From Flavobacterium sp. (GTDB lineage Bacteria; Bacteroidota; Bacteroidia; Flavobacteriales; Flavobacteriaceae): 11,044 nt of DNA. A program made the position numbers and the translations under genes. The DNA lies in assembly GCA_030150335.1 (NCBI GenBank), contig JASLGC010000053.1, positions 1 to 11,044 on the forward strand, written 5' to 3'. The notes under the pieces were generated by a model, which searched no databases, was not told the DNA's origin, and saw only the letters and a program-made list of their open reading frames with translations. This document shows positions 5,421 to 11,044 of this stretch, one piece after another; the first letter of the stretch is position 1, and every line of letters begins with the position of its first letter.

Positions 5421-6134
5421 CTACACTGATAAAATCTCACTATCAGTTAATAATTCCTCTTGTCTAAACTTGAGCAAAACCTGTGCCACTGCAACAACAT
5501 CCTTCTCACAATAAATCATAATCCGATCTATATTTTTCTCCTCATAATAAACGCGAGCCACCTCACTGCCGTCTATATCGTCTTTTGGCGAGGGAATATG
5601 CAATATCTTAGTCAAAAGTCTTAAAGATGTATAATTTTTAAAATCTCCAAACTTCCATAACTCCATTGTATCCAAGTGTTGAATCTCCCACGGTTTTTTC
5701 CCAAATACGCGCAACTTATTGGGGATTTTTACCTCATTTATCAACATTCTTCTGACCAAAAAAGGAATATCAAACTCTTTGATATTGTGACCACACAACA
5801 TCTTTTCTGGTCCTCCGAAATATCCTTCTAACAAATTAGCAAAATTGACTAACAATTCTCTTTCCTCCCCTGCATAACTTGTAGTTCTAAATTGTCTCTC
5901 GCCATTTTTGTAAACAAAATAACCAACCGAAATACAAACTATTTTTCCAAACTCAGCCCAAATACCTGCTTTGTTATAAAACTCCTCCGCAGTAATTTCA
6001 TCCTTTCGCTGATAAGATGTCTTTGCCTCATACAGCATTTTCATTTCTTCATCTAACTCAGAAAAATTAGCACACTCAGGTACTGTTTCTATATCTAAAA
6101 ACAGAAGGTTTTCTAAAGATAACTTATCTATCAT
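5421..6134 (-). CDS. PolB-like DEDDy 3'-5' exonuclease domain protein
   Basis: This 237-residue protein is a stand-alone 3'-5' exonuclease of the type related to the proofreading domain of family B DNA polymerases (PF10108). ExoI motif: FLDIETVP with Asp14 and Glu16. ExoII: GHNIKEFDIPFL with Asp122. ExoIII: YCEKD with Tyr208 and Asp212, so the DEDDy metal-binding set is complete. It should degrade single-stranded DNA or RNA from the 3' end in the cytoplasm. The true substrate is unknown. It starts four bases after the serine hydrolase stop, so the two are almost certainly co-transcribed, although no functional link between them is obvious. A weak terminator follows. Confidence 0.9.
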   Translation of the reverse strand: MIDKLSLENLLFLDIETVPECANFSELDEEMKMLYEAKTSYQRKDEITAEEFYNKAGIWAEFGKIVCISVGYFVYKNGERQFRTTSYAGEERELLVNFANLLEGYFGGPEKMLCGHNIKEFDIPFLVRRMLINEVKIPNKLRVFGKKPWEIQHLDTMELWKFGDFKNYTSLRLLTKILHIPSPKDDIDGSEVARVYYEEKNIDRIMIYCEKDVVAVAQVLLKFRQEELLTDSEILSV

Positions 6135-6138
6135 ATTG

Positions 6139-7299
6139 TTATTTTTTTGCTTTTTCCATCATATTATATGCCTCGTCTATGTATAAATACAAATCATTGC
6201 TGTGCGGATCTTCTTCTGTCTGCAATCCTTTTACATGCCCAAGGCGCACAATAATTACATTATCCTTAGGAGAAACAATAACGAACTGCCCTAAATGCCC
6301 GCGCATATAGAAGAAATCTTGACCTCTGTGATTTACCAACCACCAACCATAGCCATATTCTGGCCCATTAGCAAACTGTTGTGTAATAGACTTCGCTACA
6401 AAAGTACTATCTAATATTTGCTCGCCATTCCATTTCCCATAATCTTTATACAACTTCCCAAACCTTGCGAAATCACGTGCATTACTTGTAAAACAACAAT
6501 ACGACTTCTCTACCCCATCTCCTTCGTGGTCTATCTGCCACAATGCAGGTAACTCAGCTCCCATCGGTTTCCAGAAATACTCAGATACATAATCAGACAA
6601 ATACTTACCCGTAGCCTTTTCCAACACCATTGTCAACAACTCCGTATCTCCACTCTTATAAATAAACTCTTGCCCTGGCTTATCCTTAATTTCAATACCT
6701 AACATTACATCTCTTAGATTCTTGTCAAAATAAACCTTTGTCATTACAGAAAACGCACTATAGTATGACTCATCCCAATCCATTCCAGAGGACATTGTTG
6801 ATAAATCACCTACAGTCAGCTCATCTTTATACTTTCCTTTTAACTCCGGCAGATAGTTTATCACCGGTTCGTCCAAACTCTTTATCTCGCCTCTTTGCAA
6901 TGCCTTACCTAACGCTGCAGAAACAACGCTTTTAGCCATTGAAAACGAATTGGTATAAGAATCCTTTCCATACCCATCGTAATAGCTCTCATACCATAAA
7001 CTATCATTCTTTATTATCACATAAGCGATAGTTTGCAATTCTTTATGTGTTTCTTCCAATTTCTCACTTGCCTTTACAGTATTATAGTCCTTTGCAACAG
7101 GCCAGGGCTGACCTACTGAATTATCTATCTTACGTGTAGGAAAATATTTATAATCATCTAAAAATGCTGTTTTATACCCATTAAAATAAATGGTCCGTAC
7201 TGCCGTAAATAAATAATCTACTTTAAAAATATAAGCAAGTGCCACAATAGCTAACACTATTATAACAAGCCACTTTAAAAACTTACCGAAAAACTTCAT
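6139..7299 (-). CDS. Membrane-anchored serine hydrolase of the beta-lactamase/class C PBP-like family
   Basis: This is a 386-residue member of the Beta-lactamase family PF00144 (serine hydrolase, esterase or D-aminopeptidase-like). A single N-terminal hydrophobic segment (about 8-25) after a basic MKFFGKFLKW start suggests a membrane anchor with the enzyme in the periplasm. The catalytic motifs are SMAK (Ser120, Lys123), Tyr214 in YKSGD as the Y-x-S/N equivalent, and GHLG (His335-Gly337) as the third motif. Other family marks are LTVGDLSTMSSGMDW (161-175) and YGYGWW (315-320). Members cleave or transfer varied esters and peptides; most are not true beta-lactamases, and the substrate cannot be read from sequence. 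It is the first gene of an operon with the exonuclease. Only a weak -7-like TAAATTTA is seen upstream. Confidence 0.9.
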   Translation of the reverse strand: MKFFGKFLKWLVIIVLAIVALAYIFKVDYLFTAVRTIYFNGYKTAFLDDYKYFPTRKIDNSVGQPWPVAKDYNTVKASEKLEETHKELQTIAYVIIKNDSLWYESYYDGYGKDSYTNSFSMAKSVVSAALGKALQRGEIKSLDEPVINYLPELKGKYKDELTVGDLSTMSSGMDWDESYYSAFSVMTKVYFDKNLRDVMLGIEIKDKPGQEFIYKSGDTELLTMVLEKATGKYLSDYVSEYFWKPMGAELPALWQIDHEGDGVEKSYCCFTSNARDFARFGKLYKDYGKWNGEQILDSTFVAKSITQQFANGPEYGYGWWLVNHRGQDFFYMRGHLGQFVIVSPKDNVIIVRLGHVKGLQTEEDPHSNDLYLYIDEAYNMMEKAKK

Positions 7300-7378
7300 G
7301 ATTTACACAATTGGTTGAACCATATAAATTTAGAAAATAAAAACTTCCTTTACGATACTATCTGAAAATATTCATCAC

Positions 7379-7401
7379 ATTCTTTAAAAGAATTATCTTT
7401 G
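7379..7401 (+). promoter_or_regulatory. Promoter with overlapping palindrome for the O-methyltransferase gene
   Basis: TATCTTTG (7394-7401) matches the TAnnTTTG -7 box, 31 bases before the ATG. Directly upstream, ATTCTTT (7379-7385) and AAAGAAT (7387-7393) form a perfect 15-base palindrome in the space between the -33 and -7 positions, where a repressor or activator could bind. A second 10-base palindrome, ACAATATTGT (7417-7426), lies in the leader. Confidence 0.45.
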
Positions 7402-7432
7402 CAAAAACAGACAATAACAATATTGTATTAAT

Positions 7433-8074
7433 ATGCATTTTATATCACCTCAATTAGAAAAATACGCAGCAGATCACACAGAAGAAGAACCTGTATCATT
7501 AGCTAACTTGGACAAAGAAACACATCGTAAGGTTTTACAACCAAGAATGCTTAGTGGTCATTTTCAAGGGCGTTTTTTAAGCATTATTACAAAGCTTATC
7601 AATCCAAAACATATATTAGAAATTGGTACTTTCACAGGCTATGCTACATTGTGTTTGGCTGAAGGACTACAAGAAGGAGGAACGATTGACACAATTGACA
7701 TCAAAGAAGAGTTAATGGACTTCCAACGCAAACATTTTGATGCATCTCCTTATGGAGCTCAAATTCACCAACACTTAGGAAGTGCATTAGACATCATCCC
7801 TACTTTAGACAAAAAGTTTGACTTAGTATTTATTGATGCTGACAAACCTAACTACTCTAATTACTTTCATTTAATAATTGACAAAATGAATAAGGGAGGA
7901 GTTATTCTTTCTGACAACGTTTTATGGTCTGGAAAGGTCTTAGAAGAAATTCAAGAAAATGACAAAAGCACAGTTGAAATAGATAAATACAACAAGCTTT
8001 TAAAAGACGACCCAAGAATCGAAACAATATTATTACCTATTAGAGATGGTTTAACTATCTCGAGAGTAAAATAA
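7433..8074 (+). CDS. Class I SAM-dependent O-methyltransferase (catechol/caffeoyl-CoA OMT or TrmR-like)
   Basis: This 213-residue protein belongs to the Mg-dependent O-methyltransferases (PF01596). The SAM-binding motif I is ILEIGTFTGYATLCLA (61-76), and TIDTIDI (84-90) carries the acidic ribose-binding end of strand 2. Metal ligands fit Asp135 in FIDADKPNY and Asp161-Asn162 in SDNVLWSGKV. The C-terminal strand DGLTISRVK is also typical. Relatives methylate catechols or, as in Bacillus TrmR, 5-hydroxyuridine in tRNA; short bacterial members like this one are often the latter type, but this is inference. It is cytoplasmic and probably monocistronic, divergent from the serine hydrolase and closed by a bidirectional terminator that overlaps its stop codon. 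Confidence 0.92.
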   Translation: MHFISPQLEKYAADHTEEEPVSLANLDKETHRKVLQPRMLSGHFQGRFLSIITKLINPKHILEIGTFTGYATLCLAEGLQEGGTIDTIDIKEELMDFQRKHFDASPYGAQIHQHLGSALDIIPTLDKKFDLVFIDADKPNYSNYFHLIIDKMNKGGVILSDNVLWSGKVLEEIQENDKSTVEIDKYNKLLKDDPRIETILLPIRDGLTISRVK

Positions 8075-8106
8075 AAAAGGGCTTGATTTTCATCAAGCCC
8101 TTTTTT
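8073..8106. terminator. Bidirectional intrinsic terminator between convergent genes
   Basis: A perfect stem GGGCTTGAT (8079-8087) / ATCAAGCCC (8092-8100) with a TTTC loop is flanked by six A and six T. It can serve both the O-methyltransferase gene (plus) and the PAP2 gene (minus, stop at 8113). It overlaps the last two bases of the O-methyltransferase stop. Confidence 0.9.
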
Positions 8107-8112
8107 CATATC

Positions 8113-8682
8113 TTAAACTAATTTGTCTTTATACTTTACTTCTATCCATTTAAACAGTTGATAGAATATTGTTCCAAATATTAATCCTGCACACATACCT
8201 GCAAAAATATCTCCTGGGAAGTGCATTGACAAATAGATTCTACTAAATGAAAACACTAATGGAAAGATAAATACTAAGAAAGCATATTTGTAATATCTTC
8301 TCAAGATTAAAAACAAGAATAACATTGTTCCTGTCGAATTAGATGCATGTCCTGAGAAAAAACTAAGAGTAGAACTACAATGTACAATTCTCAACATCCC
8401 TTTTATATCATCCGTATTACAAGGTCTTGGTCTGGCTACAGAATATTTCACCAAATTGGTCATTTGATCTGTAAAAGCAATTAACACTGCTAAACACAAT
8501 AAAATCAAACCTAACTTCTTTATAGAAACCTTTTTATACATTACATATAAAAGGAAAACAAAAAAAGGAATCCAATTAATCTGTTTTGTAATAAACAACC
8601 AAAATGAATCATACTCAGCAGATCCTAAATTGTTCAAAAAAATCATTAACTCTTTATCCCACTGTACTAATGTATCAAGCAT
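8113..8682 (-). CDS. PAP2 superfamily membrane phosphatase
   Basis: This 189-residue integral membrane protein has the three PAP2 phosphatase motifs: K-x6-RP (Lys79 to Arg86-Pro87), SGH (Ser110-His112) and SR-x5-H-x3-D (Ser147-Arg148, His154, Asp158). The second motif reads FFSGHAS rather than PSGHA, a variant I recall from Bacteroidetes members. Hydrophobic helices near 25-48, 56-76, 117-128, 133-146 and 157-178 surround the motifs. Such enzymes remove phosphate from lipids such as undecaprenyl pyrophosphate, phosphatidic acid or lipid A at the periplasmic face. The exact lipid is unknown. The ATG shares one base with the stop codon of the TatA-type gene (TAATG), indicating translational coupling. 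Confidence 0.92.
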   Translation of the reverse strand: MLDTLVQWDKELMIFLNNLGSAEYDSFWLFITKQINWIPFFVFLLYVMYKKVSIKKLGLILLCLAVLIAFTDQMTNLVKYSVARPRPCNTDDIKGMLRIVHCSSTLSFFSGHASNSTGTMLFLFLILRRYYKYAFLVFIFPLVFSFSRIYLSMHFPGDIFAGMCAGLIFGTIFYQLFKWIEVKYKDKLV

Positions 8683-8981
8683 TAATTATGTCTTTTAATT
8701 GGTCCTGTAATACTTTCTAAATCTTCTTTTTGTTTCTCTATCTCTTGTTGGATGTCTTTCATTGGATTAATATCCACATCAAAAGTCTCCTTTATATCTT
8801 TTGTAATACCAGATTGATCAGCTGTTTTACTTATTTCCTGTTTGATATCATTAGTAGCGTTTTTTAATTGCGCCATAAACTTACCAAATGTGCGTGCCAT
8901 TTCAGGTACTTTATCAGAACCAAACAACATTAGTATAATTACTATGATGAAAAATAACTCACCACCACCGATTCCGAACAT
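8682..8981 (-). CDS. tatA: Twin-arginine translocase subunit, TatA/TatE family
   Basis: This 99-residue protein of the Tat pore family (PF02416) belongs to the system that exports folded proteins bearing twin-arginine signal peptides. It has a short N-terminal transmembrane helix (about 8-20), the FG hinge (Phe20-Gly21), the amphipathic helix starting SDKVPEMARTFGKFM (22-36), and a long, highly charged C-terminal tail (about 40-99). Glu at position 8 is TatB-like, whereas the FG hinge is TatA-like, so one protein may do both jobs; no tatC or second tat gene is in the window. It is the first gene of a two-gene unit with the PAP2 phosphatase and is preceded by its own -7 box. Confidence 0.88.
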   Translation of the reverse strand: MFGIGGGELFFIIVIILMLFGSDKVPEMARTFGKFMAQLKNATNDIKQEISKTADQSGITKDIKETFDVDINPMKDIQQEIEKQKEDLESITGPIKRHN

Positions 8982-9011
8982 ATCACTCTATTTTACAAGT
9001 TTATAAGGATA

Positions 9012-9019
9012 CAAATCTA
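9012..9019 (-). promoter_or_regulatory. -7 promoter box for the tatA-PAP2 operon
   Basis: The minus strand reads TAGATTTG, a full TAnnTTTG match, giving a transcript start near 9005 and a leader of about 25 bases. No TTTG is found at the usual -33 distance. Confidence 0.45.
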
Positions 9020-9069
9020 CAAAGTTTATTAATTTATAGCACACTTATTTTAGAAAAGCATTTGTTAAA

Positions 9070-9831
9070 CTATTGAATAATTTTATTCTTTTTATCTTCT
9101 TCTAATTTCTCACGTATCAAATCCAAAAACTCTAAAGCTAATTCTCCCGTGCGAGTTTCCACTCCATTTTTATTTGGTACAGAAGCACTTAACAATGAAG
9201 TCATATAGTCATCAGTAGCCACATAATAAGCAAAACCTATTAAATAGTCTTTCGGAATACTGTAATCCTCTAACAATTTAGTCTCTGAAACAATTGATAA
9301 AAACTTTTCTTTTCTCATTTCTTGTTTCTCATAGACCAATGCTTTTTTAAGCATTTTTGTTCTACCAGAAATCCAGTTTACTACAGCATCTATCGGAATC
9401 AACCCACTACCTGAAGTAGCAGTGTATAATCTTCTCTCTGCTGGAGTATATCTCCTAACTCCTTTTGGGATTAATCCCAAAGACTCCGATGTTATTTTTG
9501 TAATAACAATTTCATCTAACTCCGTATAAAGTTCATTCGGCTCTAATGGAATCAACATAATATCTCTTTTCAAGTCCACTTCATCGATAGCATGTCTATA
9601 TCCAATGAATAAAGGCCCTGAAAACATCAATGTATCATTCTCTCTGGCCGTTATATTAAAATACCCACCTTTAGCTGTTACTAAGGCTTCTCCTGTATTT
9701 ATATTAGAAACATAAACTCCTTCTAATCTTTTTGAACGAGATACAACTTTCCCGTTTATTATTTTACGCTCTTGTGCTTCCACGAAGCAAAAACTGAATA
9801 CTAATAAAAGCGTTAAAAATATTCTCATCAT
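9070..9831 (-). CDS. Secreted carboxypeptidase-like regulatory (CPD) domain protein
   Basis: This 253-residue exported protein begins with a signal peptide (hydrophobic core about 4-17, likely cut before Gln20). Residues 25-100 form a CPD-like beta-sandwich (PF13715 type): IINGKVVSRSKRLEGVYVSN, then GEALVTAKGGYFNITARENDTLMFS. LDEIVIT (105-111) resembles the segment that joins this domain to the plug of SusC-like TonB receptors, but no plug or barrel follows. The rest (about 112-253) is mixed and rich in charged residues, with a helical Lys/Glu-rich tail. Comparable stand-alone proteins are frequent in Flavobacteriia, with unknown role. Two adjacent ATGs (9831, 9828) could start it. It is probably its own unit, as a promoter for tatA follows. 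Confidence 0.85.
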   Translation of the reverse strand: MMRIFLTLLLVFSFCFVEAQERKIINGKVVSRSKRLEGVYVSNINTGEALVTAKGGYFNITARENDTLMFSGPLFIGYRHAIDEVDLKRDIMLIPLEPNELYTELDEIVITKITSESLGLIPKGVRRYTPAERRLYTATSGSGLIPIDAVVNWISGRTKMLKKALVYEKQEMRKEKFLSIVSETKLLEDYSIPKDYLIGFAYYVATDDYMTSLLSASVPNKNGVETRTGELALEFLDLIREKLEEDKKNKIIQ

Positions 9832-9892
9832 ACATTTATATACTTAAAGGTAAAAATATCTTATTCCGACTGATTTAAAAACTTTATCAGAG

Positions 9893-9900
9893 CAAACTTA
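9893..9900 (-). promoter_or_regulatory. -7 promoter box for the CPD-domain gene
   Basis: The minus strand reads TAAGTTTG, a full TAnnTTTG match, about 62 bases before the ATG. No strong -33 element is seen. A nearer but imperfect box (TATTTTTA) also exists around 9853-9860. Confidence 0.35.
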
Positions 9901-10056
9901 TGTTAAAAGTAAAATTTCACATGATAAACCAATATACAAGCCAAGTCATTCAACACATTACATTTTCATAACTATTGGAATAAACCAAAACATTATTATC
10001 TTGTCATTGCAACTTTTAAAAAAGAAACAACAAATAACAATTTAAATAAAACGGAC

Positions 10057-10064
10057 TATTTTTG
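10057..10064 (+). promoter_or_regulatory. -7 promoter box for pepE
   Basis: TATTTTTG matches TAnnTTTG and sits 17 bases before the ATG, giving a leader of only about 10 bases. The remaining intergenic DNA (9901-10056) is very AT-rich, and I see no gene or stable structure in it. Confidence 0.5.
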
Positions 10065-10081
10065 TAAAAATTACAATCATT

Positions 10082-10789
10082 ATGAAAAATATTATAATTG
10101 CAAGTACTTCTACTATTTATAATAGTGATTACTTAGCCTACTTACTTCCCACTTTAGAAGAACATTTTAAAAATACAGACACTATATTATTTATTCCTTA
10201 TGCACGCCCAAGTGGTATTTCACATGATGAATATACAGCAAAAGCGAAAGCAGCTTTTCAAAAAATTGGCAAAGATGTAAAGGGAATCCACGAATTTGAA
10301 GACCCAATTAAAGCAGTGGAAGAAGCTAAGGGAATTTTTACTGGTGGAGGAAATACTTTTCTACTTGTAAAACAACTTTACAGAACTGAAACAATCACTG
10401 CTATTCAAAATGCTGTAAATAATGGAACTCCTTATTTAGGATGTAGTGCTGGTAGTAATATTTGCGGATTGACTATGGAAACGACAAATGACATGCCTAT
10501 TACCTACCCGCCATCGTTCAGAACATTGGGTTTTGTACCATTTAATATCAACCCTCATTATCTTGACCCTATTGAAGGCTCTACTCACATGGGAGAAACA
10601 AGAGAAACGAGAATTAATGAATTTCACACGTTAAATACTCAACCAGTCGTTGGTCTTAGAGAAGGAAGTTGGTTAGATGTTAAGGGGGACTCGATTGTAT
10701 TAAAAGGAACTTTGAGCGCAAGAATATTTGAACAAGGAAAACCTGCAATTGAAATAGAACCAGAAACAGAATTGAACTACTTAAAATAA
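10082..10789 (+). CDS. pepE: Dipeptidase PepE (alpha-aspartyl dipeptidase, peptidase S51)
   Basis: This 235-residue protein is a full-length member of peptidase family S51, cytoplasmic serine peptidases that hydrolyse dipeptides with an N-terminal aspartate. The nucleophile elbow is YLGCSAGSN with Ser122. Asp137 in TNDMPI and His159 in NINPHY align with the Salmonella PepE catalytic residues Ser120, Asp135 and His157, with a constant offset of two. FTGGGNTFLL (86-95) is the conserved glycine-rich oxyanion-side loop, and IPYARPSG (38-45) is also family-like. It is a single-gene unit with its own promoter box and a strong terminator. Its role is recycling of peptide breakdown products. Confidence 0.95.
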   Translation: MKNIIIASTSTIYNSDYLAYLLPTLEEHFKNTDTILFIPYARPSGISHDEYTAKAKAAFQKIGKDVKGIHEFEDPIKAVEEAKGIFTGGGNTFLLVKQLYRTETITAIQNAVNNGTPYLGCSAGSNICGLTMETTNDMPITYPPSFRTLGFVPFNINPHYLDPIEGSTHMGETRETRINEFHTLNTQPVVGLREGSWLDVKGDSIVLKGTLSARIFEQGKPAIEIEPETELNYLK

Positions 10790-10825
10790 AAAAGAGCCCT
10801 TTAGCGAAAACTAAAGGGCTCTTTT
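10790..10825 (+). terminator. Strong intrinsic terminator after pepE
   Basis: A perfect 15-bp stem, AAAAGAGCCCTTTAG (10790-10804) with CTAAAGGGCTCTTTT (10811-10825), closes a CGAAAA loop directly after the pepE stop. The A and T flanks allow function in both directions. Confidence 0.9.
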
Positions 10826-10841
10826 GCATATTATTGTTTAC

Positions 10842-10869
10842 AAAAAAAGCCTAAGAAAACTTAGGCTTT
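10842..10869 (-). terminator. Intrinsic terminator of the tRNA-Gly transcript
   Basis: On the minus strand AAAGCCTAAG (10869-10860) pairs with CTTAGGCTTT (10855-10846) around a TTTT loop. The T-run extends to 10842, giving seven T in all. It begins three bases after the tRNA 3' end. Confidence 0.85.
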
Positions 10870-10871
10870 AG

Positions 10872-10944
<73 letters not shown>

Positions 10945-10980
10945 AGACGATGATATTTTGAAACTTTCATCAAGTTTTGG

Positions 10981-11044
10981 AGCGGAAGACGAGGCTCGAA
11001 CTCGCGACAACCAGCTTGGAAGGCTGGGGCTCTACCAACTGAGC
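10981..11044 (-). tRNA. tRNA-Gly (anticodon TCC), second copy, cut by the window end
   Basis: This repeats the first tRNA-Gly over 64 bases with one difference (position 26 is C rather than T; plus-strand 11028 against 10919). The first nine bases of the acceptor stem and connector lie outside the window. It is 36 bases upstream of the first copy in the transcription direction and is probably co-transcribed with it. Confidence 0.92.

Noticed and set aside
6738..6935. 65-codon plus-strand frame inside the serine hydrolase gene
   Set aside because: It is opposite the SMAK to LTVGDL region of a strong family match, and its translation is not protein-like.
6139..7299. Antibiotic-resistance beta-lactamase
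   Set aside because: The SxxK/YxS/HxG set and membrane anchor fit the broad serine hydrolase family PF00144. The third motif is HLG rather than KTG, and nothing indicates beta-lactam hydrolysis.
10436..10627. 63-codon minus-strand frame inside pepE
   Set aside because: It is antisense to the catalytic region of PepE, with low-complexity Ser/Thr at its end and no start signals.

Overview
The window is AT-rich, with mostly T/A-ending codons and few Shine-Dalgarno sequences. Short boxes matching TAnnTTTG, the -7 element of Bacteroidetes promoters, sit just upstream of most transcription units. With the gene content (fused oligopeptide-type ABC ATPase, single TatA-type protein, PepE, CPD-fold secreted protein, tRNA genes without encoded CCA), this points to the class Flavobacteriia. 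A Myroides- or Flavobacterium-like genome is my best guess, by inference only. Most of the window reads as ordinary core chromosome. I see no transposase, integrase, phage gene, CRISPR array or attachment site.

Left part (1-4955): the first codons of a minus-strand gene that looks like ATP-type PEP carboxykinase; a DUF423 membrane protein; divergently from it, a saccharopine dehydrogenase family enzyme with a hairpin terminator; a secreted protein of unknown function built from about five 22-23-residue repeats; convergent to it, a tandem two-domain ABC ATPase of the peptide/nickel type; and an OsmC-fold protein that lacks one of the two usual catalytic cysteines. A 15-bp inverted repeat (one G-U pair in RNA) lies between the OsmC and ABC genes.

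Middle (4956-5420): a 465-base stretch without a conventional gene, and the most interesting part. On the minus strand it holds a weak terminator for the upstream operon, a -7 box, a 12-codon mini-ORF whose codons overlap one arm of a possible antiterminator, an intrinsic terminator that competes with that arm, a 33-codon ORF of unusual composition with RNA hairpins, and a second strong intrinsic terminator just before the OsmC gene. This looks like two small transcripts in tandem, or a leader with two attenuators. No known family was recognised.

Right part (5421-11044): a two-gene minus-strand operon (membrane-anchored serine hydrolase, then a PolB-like DEDDy 3'-5' exonuclease); a divergent class I O-methyltransferase; a bidirectional terminator; a minus-strand operon of a TatA-type protein and a PAP2 phosphatase overlapping by one base; a secreted CPD-fold protein; plus-strand PepE dipeptidase with a strong terminator; and two near-identical tandem minus-strand tRNA-Gly(TCC) genes with their own terminator, the second cut by the window end. 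The neighbouring genes do not form one pathway. The links I can support are the two operons and the convergent pairs that share or abut terminators.
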